The notes beneath the pieces are model-generated. The model was not told the DNA's origin, did no database searches, and saw only the letters and a program-made list of their open reading frames with translations. The translations under genes were made by a program, and so were the position numbers. This document shows, one piece after another, positions 1 to 7,277 of a stretch of DNA of 64,000 bases. The first letter of the stretch is position 1, and the number at the start of each line of letters is the position of its first letter. Source of the stretch: an uncultured Roseateles sp. GTDB lineage: Bacteria > Pseudomonadota > Gammaproteobacteria > Burkholderiales > Burkholderiaceae_C. Location: assembly GCF_945956965.1 (NCBI RefSeq), contig NZ_CAMFJS010000009.1, positions 91,860 through 155,859 of the forward strand. The letters run 5' to 3'.

Positions 1-255
1 CTGGCCCGCTTCAACATCACCGCCGAAGCACTCAGCGAAGGTGGCAGCAAGGTCAAATATTTCGAGGGCACACCCATCCCCACCTCTTTGCTGCTGGTGA
101 TCGTGCTGGCCGTGGCCGCCATGCAAGGTGCCATTGGCGATCAGATGTGGGGCGGCAAGCTGGACCTGTTCGGTTTTTACTTGCACCCGCTGGCGCTGAT
201 GTACGCGGTGTCGGGCTCGCTGATGGTGAGCCGGATTCGGATTCCCAAAATCTGA
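1..255 (+). CDS. pssA: CDP-diacylglycerol--serine O-phosphatidyltransferase, 3' end
   Basis: Only the last 84 codons are in the window; the frame is open from base 1 to a TGA at 253-255. The enzyme makes phosphatidylserine from CDP-diacylglycerol and serine at the inner membrane. The visible part starts with the LARFN stretch and a KYFEGTPIPTS segment typical of the C-terminal half of bacterial PssA, followed by hydrophobic segments and a short basic tail (SRIRIPKI). The CDP-alcohol phosphotransferase active-site motif would lie upstream of the window, so the assignment rests on the C-terminal pattern only. Confidence 0.8.
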   Translation: MARFNITAEALSEGGSKVKYFEGTPIPTSLLLVIVLAVAAMQGAIGDQMWGGKLDLFGFYLHPLALMYAVSGSLMVSRIRIPKI

Positions 256-295
256 GGCTTGAGTTCGCGGTTCTTGCCCCGACTGACTCAGTCGC

Positions 296-580
296 TCAAG
301 TCAAACTCAGCCGCACCCCGGCCGCCCCGGCCGCGCTCAGGTAAAAGCGCGCCGGGCCCAGCAAATGCATGTGCTGGCCGGCCTGAATGAACACATCGTC
401 CGGCTTGCCCTGTTCGGTCAGCCACAGGCAGCCATGGCTGACGCGTAAGGTGCGCGATTGCCAGGCGCGCAGCGGCAGTGCCAACGGCGCCTGGGCGGCA
501 GCAAGATGAAGCTCGGCTTGGCGCTGTGAACCTGGCAGCGTGGCGGCGGAAGGCGCATCGGTTCTGAGTAAGGTGTCCAT
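296..580 (-). CDS. DUF2917 domain protein
   Basis: A 94-residue protein. The core (about residues 40-90) has a beta-rich pattern with RTLRVSHGCLWLT followed by DDVFIQAGQHMHL, the layout of DUF2917 proteins of Betaproteobacteria. Their function is not known; the fold is probably cupin-like. The frame stays open upstream to 691, but the extra residues are Arg/Cys-rich and look non-coding, so the ATG at 578-580 (MDTLLRT) is preferred. It is transcribed away from the MocR regulator at 734, with about 150 bp of shared upstream region, so the regulator may control it. That link is inference. Confidence 0.7.
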   Translation of the reverse strand: MDTLLRTDAPSAATLPGSQRQAELHLAAAQAPLALPLRAWQSRTLRVSHGCLWLTEQGKPDDVFIQAGQHMHLLGPARFYLSAAGAAGVRLSLT

Positions 581-733
581 GGCTGCCAGCTTGCGCCCAG
601 CACGCCGGCGGCAACAGAGGCACAGCCGCCCCAAGCGGGCAAGCACAGGCGAGCGTTTTGGCGGCACTGTGTTGGCCGGCTTTGCCCTCATCTGTATTGC
701 ATGTAAGCGCGGCGTACCGTACAGAATCGGGCC
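581..733. promoter_or_regulatory. Divergent promoter region, DUF2917 / MocR
   Basis: This 153 bp region lies between two divergent genes. Just before the MocR start it carries CTGTA (about 692) and TACAG (about 720), an inverted pair about 23 bp apart. Autoregulation through inverted or direct repeats in the divergent region is common for MocR proteins. Assigning these repeats as the operator is inference. Confidence 0.35.
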
Positions 734-2188
734 ATGACCGATTCAAACCGCAGCGAGCCGCTCTATCTTCAAATTGCCGACCGGCTGGCGCGCTCCATTC
801 GCGCGGGCACCCTGGCGCGGGGTGAGCGCATGCCCTCGGTGCGGGACTTGGCGCGCCAGGAGGGCGTCTCGCAATCCACCGTTGTGCAGGCCTATCACTG
901 GCTGGAAGATGCCCGGCTGATCCACGCCAAGCCGCGCTCGGGCTACTTTGTGCAAAGCCGCCCTGAACCCTTGCCCGAGCCCAAGGCCTCGCGCCCCAGC
1001 GGGCGCTGCTGCTCGGTGCGGGTGGGCGATTTGGGCCGCGAGGTGCTGAATCTGGCCGCGCAGCAAAACATGGTCTCCTTCGGCGCGGCCTGCCCGGGGC
1101 CGGAGATGTTCGACCAGGAACGCGTGCGCCGCGCCCTGACCCGGGTGGTGACGCGCCAGCGTGATCTGCTCTGCACCTACCCGCTGGGCTCGGGGCGCGA
1201 AGAGGCGCGCCGCGCCGTGGCCCGGCATGGCCTGAGCCTGGGCTGCGTGCTGCATGCCGACGACATCGTCATGACCAATGGCTGCATGGAGTCCGTCACC
1301 CTGTGCCTGAAGACGGTCACCCAGCCCGGCGATGTGGTGGCGCTGGAGTCGCCCACTTACTTCGGCTTTTTGGAGATTCTGCAAAGCCTGCATCTGCGCG
1401 CGCTGGAGATTCCCACCCACCCGCGCCACGGCATCTCGGTGGACGCGCTGCAACTGGCGCTGGAGACGCAAGACGTCAAGGCCGTGCTGGTGGTGCCTAC
1501 GCTGTCCAACCCGCTGGGCGCCTGCATGCCGGTGCTGGAGCGTAAGCGCTTAGCTCAGCTGGTGGCCGCGCATGACATCGCCTTGATCGAGGATGTGATC
1601 TACAACGACCTGGCCGAGCAGGACGACAAGCGCCGCGCCGTCAAATCCTTCGACACCACCGGCCATGTGATGCTGTGCGGCTCCTTCAACAAAACCCTGG
1701 CGCCGGGCCTGCGCCTGGGTTGGGTGGAGGCGGGCCGCTGGTCCGCGCCGCTGCGCAAGATCAAGGACGTGCAGTCGGGCGCGCAAACCGCCGTGCTGGA
1801 AGTGGCGCTGGCCGATCTGCTGAGCCAGGCCGGCAACGAGGCCGCGCTGCGCCAGATGCGCGCCAGCATCGCCGCGCGGGTGGACGAGGCACGCGGCTTG
1901 ATCGCCCAGAGCTTCCCCAAGGGCACCCGCGTTACCGACCCGGCGGGCGGCTACATCCTGTGGGTGGAGCTGCCCGGCGGCTTGGATGCGGTGGCGCTTT
2001 ACGAGGCCTGCTTGGCCGAAAACATCTGCATCGCGCCCGGCCAAATGTTCAGCGTTAGCCCGCGCTTCCGCTCCTTTATTCGCCTGGGCGTGGGTGGCCG
2101 TTGGGGGCCGGAGCACCCGGCCGCGCTGCGCCGCATCGGCGCCCTGGTTCAGGCCCTGCTCGACGCGCCGGGCTTGGCGGCGGCCTGA
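734..2188 (+). CDS. MocR-type (GntR / aminotransferase class I) transcriptional regulator
   Basis: A 484-residue fusion. An N-terminal GntR winged helix (about residues 8-77, with EPLYLQIADRLARSIRAG and PSVRDLARQEGVS) is followed by a fold-type I aminotransferase domain (about 110-470). The PLP-binding lysine is in GSFNKTLAPGLRLG, about K320. Proteins of this class sense an amino acid or vitamin B6 compound through PLP. The gene converges with the EamA exporter gene, and the 3' ends overlap by 40 bp. That neighbour is a plausible target, as MocR regulators often sit next to small-molecule exporters. The ligand cannot be read from the sequence. Confidence 0.9.
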   Translation: MTDSNRSEPLYLQIADRLARSIRAGTLARGERMPSVRDLARQEGVSQSTVVQAYHWLEDARLIHAKPRSGYFVQSRPEPLPEPKASRPSGRCCSVRVGDLGREVLNLAAQQNMVSFGAACPGPEMFDQERVRRALTRVVTRQRDLLCTYPLGSGREEARRAVARHGLSLGCVLHADDIVMTNGCMESVTLCLKTVTQPGDVVALESPTYFGFLEILQSLHLRALEIPTHPRHGISVDALQLALETQDVKAVLVVPTLSNPLGACMPVLERKRLAQLVAAHDIALIEDVIYNDLAEQDDKRRAVKSFDTTGHVMLCGSFNKTLAPGLRLGWVEAGRWSAPLRKIKDVQSGAQTAVLEVALADLLSQAGNEAALRQMRASIAARVDEARGLIAQSFPKGTRVTDPAGGYILWVELPGGLDAVALYEACLAENICIAPGQMFSVSPRFRSFIRLGVGGRWGPEHPAALRRIGALVQALLDAPGLAAA

Positions 2189-3135
2189 GGCTTGATGCGC
2201 AGCGCCCACCACACGCCACTCACCAGCAGGGCGATGCCCAGCAAGGTCAAGGGCGCGGGTGCCTGGCCGCTGAGCGTGAAGGCATAGGCCAGCGCCGACA
2301 GGGTTTCGAACACGATCAGCTGCCCGACGATATTGGTGGGCAGGCGCTGGCTGGCCTCGTTCCAGCACAGGGTGCCCACCCAGGAGGCGAACAGGCCCAC
2401 GGCCAGCATCAAGCCGACAAAAGCCCAGGGCCTCGGGCCCAGCGGCAAGCTGAAGTCTGCGGGCAAGGGCGGCAGCCCGGCGCTGTGCAGGCCCAGCATC
2501 AGCGCGCCGCCCAGCAAAGACATTGGCAAGGTCACCAAGCCCTGGGCGGTGGCCCAGGCGCGTGGGCTGCGGTCCGCGTGCGCGCGCAGCCAATCAGCAT
2601 TGCGAATCGGGTACCAAGTCCAGCAGGCCACGGCAGCCACGGCCAGCAGGGCACCTTCCAGGTAATGCTGGAAATTGGCCTGCGGCTTGGCGGCGAGCTG
2701 GCTCAGCTCGGTCTGATTGACGCAGGCAATGCCCAGCGCGATCAAAGCCAGCGAGGGCGCCAGCCGCGCCCAGGGCAGCAGACCGTCGCGCGCGCGATTG
2801 CGCCGGTTGGAGATCACGGCTATCACCACCGGCAGCGTGCCGATGATGACGGTCGGCAGCGGCCCGCCGGCGCGCTGAATCGCGGCCGCCAGGCACAGGT
2901 AGTAGAGGAAGTTGCCGATCGCGCTGAGCTTGCAGGCTTCCAGCCAATCCGCGGCTTTGAGCTCGCGCAGGGTGGCGCGGTCCATCAAGGCCAGCGGCAG
3001 GGCGATCAAGCCAAAGGCCAGGTAACGGCCCACCACCAGCATCGCGGCCGGATAGTCCGGCAAGAGCAGGGGCGCCACAAACACCAAGCCCCACATCAGG
3101 CCGGCGCCCAGGGCAAACAAGAATCCTATCCACAT
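2149..3135 (-). CDS. EamA-family (DMT) transporter
   Basis: A 328-residue integral membrane protein with about ten hydrophobic segments and two EamA repeats, starting MWIGFLFALGAGLMWGLVFVAPLLL. The family exports or imports small metabolites across the inner membrane; the substrate is unknown. Its end overlaps the end of the MocR gene on the other strand. The upstream strand holds an intrinsic terminator about 65 nt before the ATG, with no AT-rich promoter in between. Expression may therefore need read-through or anti-termination. Confidence 0.85.
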   Translation of the reverse strand: MWIGFLFALGAGLMWGLVFVAPLLLPDYPAAMLVVGRYLAFGLIALPLALMDRATLRELKAADWLEACKLSAIGNFLYYLCLAAAIQRAGGPLPTVIIGTLPVVIAVISNRRNRARDGLLPWARLAPSLALIALGIACVNQTELSQLAAKPQANFQHYLEGALLAVAAVACWTWYPIRNADWLRAHADRSPRAWATAQGLVTLPMSLLGGALMLGLHSAGLPPLPADFSLPLGPRPWAFVGLMLAVGLFASWVGTLCWNEASQRLPTNIVGQLIVFETLSALAYAFTLSGQAPAPLTLLGIALLVSGVWWALRIKPQAAAKPGASSRA

Positions 3136-3513
3136 GGGCGCAGTGTGCCTTGGCTCAGCGGCCTCAGTGCCGCTTGGCGCAGCGAAGTTTTTCGCCGGCC
3201 CAAAAAGAGAAACCGGACATCACGATGGCGATGTCCGGTCCTCGGCTCGGCTGGCTTGCCCTGCCACAAAGGCGGGACTGGCTGGCACAGGGTCCCTTAC
3301 GGGCTCCTCCCCCTGTTGTCTGAGCCTGCATTGTCTGAAATCGGTATGACAGTGGTGCTGTGGTTTGCCCTTGATTCTGTAACGTGCGGGCGATATGCGA
3401 ACAAACAGGGGATTGACTGGCCATGGATTGGGGTTGCCCAAAGAAGTCTTGAGCGCCGGGCCGCTGGGCGCAATCCTGTTGAGCGCCCTCCAGGCAGTGC
3501 TGGCGCTGCAGGC
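3136..3513. other. 378 bp without a protein gene; structured leader of EamA gene
   Basis: No convincing protein-coding frame was found. On the minus strand it reads into the EamA gene and holds, in order: a G-rich segment, a hairpin pairing 3283-3292 with 3259-3266 (TGGC/AGGG blocks), the perfect terminator hairpin at 3212-3239, and two small hairpins before the EamA ATG. It is less GC-rich than its surroundings beyond about 3300. It could be a regulated leader, a small RNA gene ending at the terminator, or a remnant of inserted DNA. No known riboswitch class was recognised. Confidence 0.4.
3200..3239 (-). terminator. Intrinsic terminator upstream of the EamA gene
   Basis: A perfect 10 bp stem pairs 3212-3221 (ACCGGACATC) with 3230-3239 (GATGTCCGGT) around an 8-nt loop. 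On the minus strand it is followed by TTCTCTTTTTG, a good U-rich tract. It can end transcripts from the small genes at 3514-4202, or act as an attenuator for the EamA gene, which starts only 65 nt later. Confidence 0.75.
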
Positions 3514-3801
3514 TTAAAGCGCCTGGCTTGCTGCTCTCACCCATTCCGATGGGGCGATGCCAAACAAACCTTCTGCGCAGGCCAGGGCCTCTTCCACAGT
3601 TTCATGCCAAGAGTCCGCGGCGTAGCGCTGATCCAAGGATTGGTAGATCAGCAGGAAGTTCTTGTTGCCATCGCTGGTGATCTCAAACCGGAACGCCAGT
3701 TCGAGGGCGTTGTCATCATCCAGATCAGCCGGCGACCAGCCGCTATTGGGGTGGCCGAGGATGCGGATGACTCGGCTCGGGATGCTTGCGTAGGATTTCA
3801 T
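3514..3801 (-). CDS. Small hypothetical protein
   Basis: A 95-residue soluble protein of unknown function. It begins MKSYASIPSRVIRILG and ends with an acidic amphipathic segment (SWHETVEEALACAEGLFGI) followed by APSEW. That ending loosely resembles small immunity-type or adaptor proteins, but the similarity is too general to name a family. The upstream ribosome site is weak. It lies in the less GC-rich islet between the EamA gene and glcF, in the same direction as the small zinc-ribbon-like gene upstream. The coherent composition argues for a real gene. Confidence 0.5.
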   Translation of the reverse strand: MKSYASIPSRVIRILGHPNSGWSPADLDDDNALELAFRFEITSDGNKNFLLIYQSLDQRYAADSWHETVEEALACAEGLFGIAPSEWVRAASQAL

Positions 3802-3872
3802 TGTTGGGCTTAAACGTTGGCGCTCAGCTGACGCCTTAGGCGGGCGGATGGAGCCGCATGGTCAGGGGCGAT

Positions 3873-4202
3873 TTACCAGGGGGCCTTATCTGTCCATCTA
3901 GGCCAGTCGGCAGAAGTCTCAGCATTCACTCTTGAGAGGCGCCAAACTGCATAGACAGCAATGGCCGCTATCAACGCTGGGAACAAATAGCTTGAACTCC
4001 AAAAGGGTAGCCCGGCAACAAACAGGACAGCCAGAGCGACAGACCAAAGCTGAAGGTCAATCCTTTTCGTGAATTCCACTTCCGCCCTTGAAACGGTGCG
4101 GAAAAGCCGAACGCCACACTCCGGGCAGGTCAGTTGAAATATCCCTTTGAATCTATGGCGCAGATCAACGCGGTATTTTGGGCACTGGTAGTTCATCGCC
4201 AT
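3873..4202 (-). CDS. Small membrane protein with a zinc-ribbon-like N terminus
   Basis: A 109-residue protein. Residues 1-35 have a ribbon-like layout: CPKYR, then LTCPECG about 20 residues later. The first knuckle has Tyr where the second Cys of a CPxC pair would be, so zinc binding by four cysteines is not possible as written. Two hydrophobic segments follow (about residues 52-67 and 70-85), then a Trp-rich tail. Codon use and base content are clearly less GC-rich than in flanking genes, which suggests acquisition. A second ATG two codons downstream is equally possible. Function unknown. Confidence 0.55.
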   Translation of the reverse strand: MAMNYQCPKYRVDLRHRFKGIFQLTCPECGVRLFRTVSRAEVEFTKRIDLQLWSVALAVLFVAGLPFWSSSYLFPALIAAIAVYAVWRLSRVNAETSADWPRWTDKAPW

Positions 4203-4229
4203 TTAACTCTGATTGCTAGGGACAAGTTC

Positions 4230-5492
4230 TCAGGCGCCAGGCAAGCAATCCGCCAAGACCTCAACCCAATGCCGCACCGGCGTGCTGGTGCCGCTTTGCA
4301 AGTGCTGGATGCAACCGATATTGGCCGAGACAATGGTCTGCGCATGCAGGGGCGCCAGGGCTTGCAGCTTCTGGTCGCGCAGCTGTTTGGACAGCGCCGG
4401 CTGCAAGACCGAGTAAGTGCCCGCCGAGCCGCAGCACAGATGGCTGTCGCAGCTAGCCAGTTTGACTTCGAAGCCTAGGGCGCGTAGGCCTTGCTCGACA
4501 CCGCCGCGCAGCTGTTGGCCGTGCTGCAGGGTGCAGGGCGGGTGATAGGCCAGCTTCTCGCGCGGCGTGTCTTGTTGCTGCGCCCCCAGCTGCGGCAGCA
4601 GCAGGGGCACCAAGTCGGGCAGCAGCTCGCTGAGGTCGCGGGTGATGGCGCTGATCTGCGCGGCCTTGTCGGCATAGTCGGGGTCATGGGCCAGGGCGTG
4701 GCCGTAGTCCTTCACCGTGACGCCGCAGCCTGAGGCGTTCATCACCAGGGCCTCGATCTTGCCGGCCTCGGTCAGCCCGGCCACCAGCGGCCACCAGGCG
4801 TCGATATTGCGGCGCATATCGGCCAGGCCACCCATCTGGTCATTCAAATGGCTGCGGATGGCGCCGCAGCAGCCGGCACCATCGGCCACCAGGGTCTGAA
4901 TGCCGGCGGCGTCCAGCACGCGCGCCGTGGCGCTATTGATATTGGGCGCCATGCTGGGCTGCACACAGCCCAGCAACAAGCCCATCTTGCGCGGGTGCTG
5001 CTTGCGGGGCCAGTCATGCGCGCTGGCGGGGGCTTTACCTGGCACTTTGTCTTGCAGGGCGGCGGGCAGCAGGGGGCGCACCAGCTTACCCAGGCGCATG
5101 GCCGGCTCGAAGGCGGGCGAGGTCAGGCCTTCTTTCAACAGCCAGCGCACGGCGCGTTCCCCGGCGGGGCGCTCGACCTTAGCCTCGACAATGCCGCGGC
5201 CGATCTCCAGCAACTGGCCGTACTGCACGCCGGAAGGGCAGGTGCTTTCGCAGTTGCGGCAGGTCAGGCAGCGGTCCAGATGCAGCTGGGTGCTGCGCGT
5301 GGGCTCGGCGCCTTCCAGCACTTGCTTGATCAGGTAGATGCGGCCGCGCGGGCCGTCCAGCTCATCGCCCAGCAGCTGATAGGTCGGGCAGGTGGCGGTG
5401 CAAAAACCGCAATGCACGCAGCGGCTCAAAATGGCCTGGGCCGCCTTGCCGTGGCTGGTGCCGCTGAACTCTTCGGCGAGTTGGGTTTGCAT
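4230..5492 (-). CDS. glcF: Glycolate oxidase iron-sulfur subunit GlcF
   Basis: A 420-residue protein with two ferredoxin-type 4Fe-4S clusters, CVHCGFCTATCP (about 25-36) and CLTCRNCESTCP (about 75-86). Two CCG-type cysteine-rich domains follow in the C-terminal half (DGAGCCGAI and DSHLCCGSAG). GlcF passes electrons from the GlcD/GlcE flavoproteins to the membrane quinone pool while glycolate is oxidised to glyoxylate. Its ATG overlaps the methyltransferase stop (TGATG arrangement), which suggests translational coupling at the end of a glcD-glcE-methyltransferase-glcF operon. Confidence 0.95.
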   Translation of the reverse strand: MQTQLAEEFSGTSHGKAAQAILSRCVHCGFCTATCPTYQLLGDELDGPRGRIYLIKQVLEGAEPTRSTQLHLDRCLTCRNCESTCPSGVQYGQLLEIGRGIVEAKVERPAGERAVRWLLKEGLTSPAFEPAMRLGKLVRPLLPAALQDKVPGKAPASAHDWPRKQHPRKMGLLLGCVQPSMAPNINSATARVLDAAGIQTLVADGAGCCGAIRSHLNDQMGGLADMRRNIDAWWPLVAGLTEAGKIEALVMNASGCGVTVKDYGHALAHDPDYADKAAQISAITRDLSELLPDLVPLLLPQLGAQQQDTPREKLAYHPPCTLQHGQQLRGGVEQGLRALGFEVKLASCDSHLCCGSAGTYSVLQPALSKQLRDQKLQALAPLHAQTIVSANIGCIQHLQSGTSTPVRHWVEVLADCLPGA

Positions 5493-6190
5493 CAGGCGCT
5501 TTCCTGTCGTACGCGGTAGCTGAGGGTCCAGAAATAGTCCAGCTCACGCCATTGAATCTCGTCGGCCATGCCGGCCAGCAAGCGGCGCATCTGCGCTTCG
5601 CTGGGGAAGTTTTTCAGCACCTCGTGCTGGCTGCCGTCGCTGAGGCTGCGCAGCTGATAGCCATTGCCTTCCGCGTCTTTGCGGCTGATGGGCGAGCTGT
5701 CGCCTTCCACAAAGCGGTTGTCCATCAGCACCACGCGGGCGCCGTCTTGCAACTGGCTGTGCAGGCCCTGCAGCCATTCACGCTGGCGGGACTTGGGTAC
5801 GTGCGAAAACCACAGGCCGGCAAAGCCGGCATCAAACGGCGAGGGCGTGCCCGCCGCCACCACGCCGGGCGCGTAGGCGTCGGCCAGCATGAAGGCGACC
5901 TTGTCGAAGTCCAGCGCTTTGCTGCGGGCCTGCGCCAGCACCTCGGGGTTGATGTCGGTGCCTAGCCAGCGCTGCGCTTTGGCGGTGGCTGCGGGCAGCC
6001 AATAGCCGGTGCCGGTGGCAATCTCCAGCACCGTGCGGCCGCTGAACTGCTGGCGCAGCCAGGCTTTGATCTCGGCCAGATTGGCCTGCCGATGCGGCTT
6101 CTCAAACACCGCCTCATATTCCTTGGCGCGCTGGGCGTAGTAGCGCTGCATGGCCAGATTGCTGGGATCCTGCGGCTCAGAGTCCGGCAT
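5492..6190 (-). CDS. Class I SAM-dependent methyltransferase inside the glc operon
   Basis: A 232-residue protein with the class I methyltransferase motif I TVLEIATGTGYWLPA (about residue 53) and the post-I acidic motif LGTDINPEVL. The substrate is unknown. The ATG at 6188-6190 (MPDSEPQDP) is chosen because the frame upstream of it lies inside glcE and looks like a shadow. The start overlaps glcE by 14 bp and the stop overlaps the glcF start, so it is locked into the operon. Methyltransferases are not part of glycolate oxidase itself, so its role may be in cofactor, repair or quinone-related chemistry. That is speculation. Confidence 0.85.
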   Translation of the reverse strand: MPDSEPQDPSNLAMQRYYAQRAKEYEAVFEKPHRQANLAEIKAWLRQQFSGRTVLEIATGTGYWLPAATAKAQRWLGTDINPEVLAQARSKALDFDKVAFMLADAYAPGVVAAGTPSPFDAGFAGLWFSHVPKSRQREWLQGLHSQLQDGARVVLMDNRFVEGDSSPISRKDAEGNGYQLRSLSDGSQHEVLKNFPSEAQMRRLLAGMADEIQWRELDYFWTLSYRVRQESA

Positions 6191-7274
6191 AGAGCCTCCC
6201 CGGATTGAAGATCCCTTGCGGATCGAATGATTTTTTGAGTTCACGATGAATGCGCAACAGGGGCGGCGAGAGCGGTGCGAAAACGCCCGCGCTTTTGTCC
6301 GTGGCGCGGAACAAGCTGGCGTGGCCGCCCACTTGCGCGGCGGCCTCGCGCACCTGCGCGGCGGGCATGGCGGTGGTGAGCCAGCGCTGGGCGCCACCCC
6401 ATTCCAGCAATTGCTCGCCGTGCAGCTTGTCCAGCGCGGGCGCGGTCTGCGGCACGCTCAGGCGCCACAAGGCGGCGCCGCCTTGCACGGCCCGCTGGGC
6501 GGCCTGAAAGAACTCATCGCTCTGGTCGCGCAGGCCCTGCCAGAAGGGTTTGGCCAGCTCGGGAGCGATCAGCTCGCCACCCAGGCTCTGGCGGGCCGCG
6601 TCCACCGCCGCTTGCGCACCACTCAGGCGCAGCAGCAGGGCGCCATCCCACCAGGCGCTGGCATTGATGGGCAGGGGCAGGCCACCCCAGCGATTGAGCT
6701 GGTTGAGCGCATGCGCCTGGCTCTGCTCGAAACGCAAAGTGGCCTCGGCCACCGGCAGTGGCAGCACCTTCAGCGAGACCTCCAGAATCACGCCCAGAAT
6801 GCCCATGGAGCCGGCAATCAGGCGCGAGACGTCGTAGCCCGCCACATTCTTCATCACCGTGCCGCCGAAGTTCAGCGCCTCGGCCTGGCCGTTGAGCAGG
6901 GTCAGGCCCAGCACATGCTCGCGCAGAGCCCCCATGCTGGCGCGGGCCGGGCCGCTCAGGCCGCAGGCCACCATGCCGCCCACCGTGCCTTGGCCGCCGA
7001 AGCGGGGCGGCTCAAAAGCCAGTTGCTGGTTTTGCTCGGCCAGCACCTGCTCCAGCTCGGCCAGCGGCGTGCCGGCCTTGACCGTCACCACCAGCTCGCT
7101 GGGCTCATAGCTGCTGATGCCGCGCAGGCTGGCGAAATCGCCGATGCGCAGGGGCAAGCCTTGCGGCACTTCGCCGTAAAAGGACTTGCTGCCCGAGCCC
7201 AGCAGCTGCACCGGGGCGTGCTCGGCGGCGGCGCTGCGGATGTGTTCTTGAATCTCCGTCAAGGCAAGTGTCAT
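6177..7274 (-). CDS. glcE: Glycolate oxidase FAD-binding subunit GlcE
   Basis: A 365-residue FAD_binding_4 (PCMH-type) protein. The flavin-binding half is marked by VTVKAGTPLAELEQVLAEQNQQLA and FGGQGTVGGMVACGLSG, and GGTVMKNVAGYDVSRLIAG is the typical GlcE signature. It ends with DPQGIFNPGRLYAGL, as expected for the family. It works with GlcD and GlcF in glycolate oxidation at the inner membrane. It starts 3 bp after the glcD stop and overlaps the following methyltransferase gene. Confidence 0.94.
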   Translation of the reverse strand: MTLALTEIQEHIRSAAAEHAPVQLLGSGSKSFYGEVPQGLPLRIGDFASLRGISSYEPSELVVTVKAGTPLAELEQVLAEQNQQLAFEPPRFGGQGTVGGMVACGLSGPARASMGALREHVLGLTLLNGQAEALNFGGTVMKNVAGYDVSRLIAGSMGILGVILEVSLKVLPLPVAEATLRFEQSQAHALNQLNRWGGLPLPINASAWWDGALLLRLSGAQAAVDAARQSLGGELIAPELAKPFWQGLRDQSDEFFQAAQRAVQGGAALWRLSVPQTAPALDKLHGEQLLEWGGAQRWLTTAMPAAQVREAAAQVGGHASLFRATDKSAGVFAPLSPPLLRIHRELKKSFDPQGIFNPGRLYAGL

Positions 7275-7277
7275 CAG

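Noticed and set aside
3240..3440. 6S RNA, RNase P RNA, tmRNA or a known riboswitch on the minus strand
   Set aside because: The conserved blocks of these RNAs were looked for and not seen; only a generic structured leader and terminator can be supported.
2101..3813. 570-codon plus-strand frame over the EamA gene and leader
   Set aside because: Shadow of the EamA gene; Gln/Arg-rich composition and no domain.
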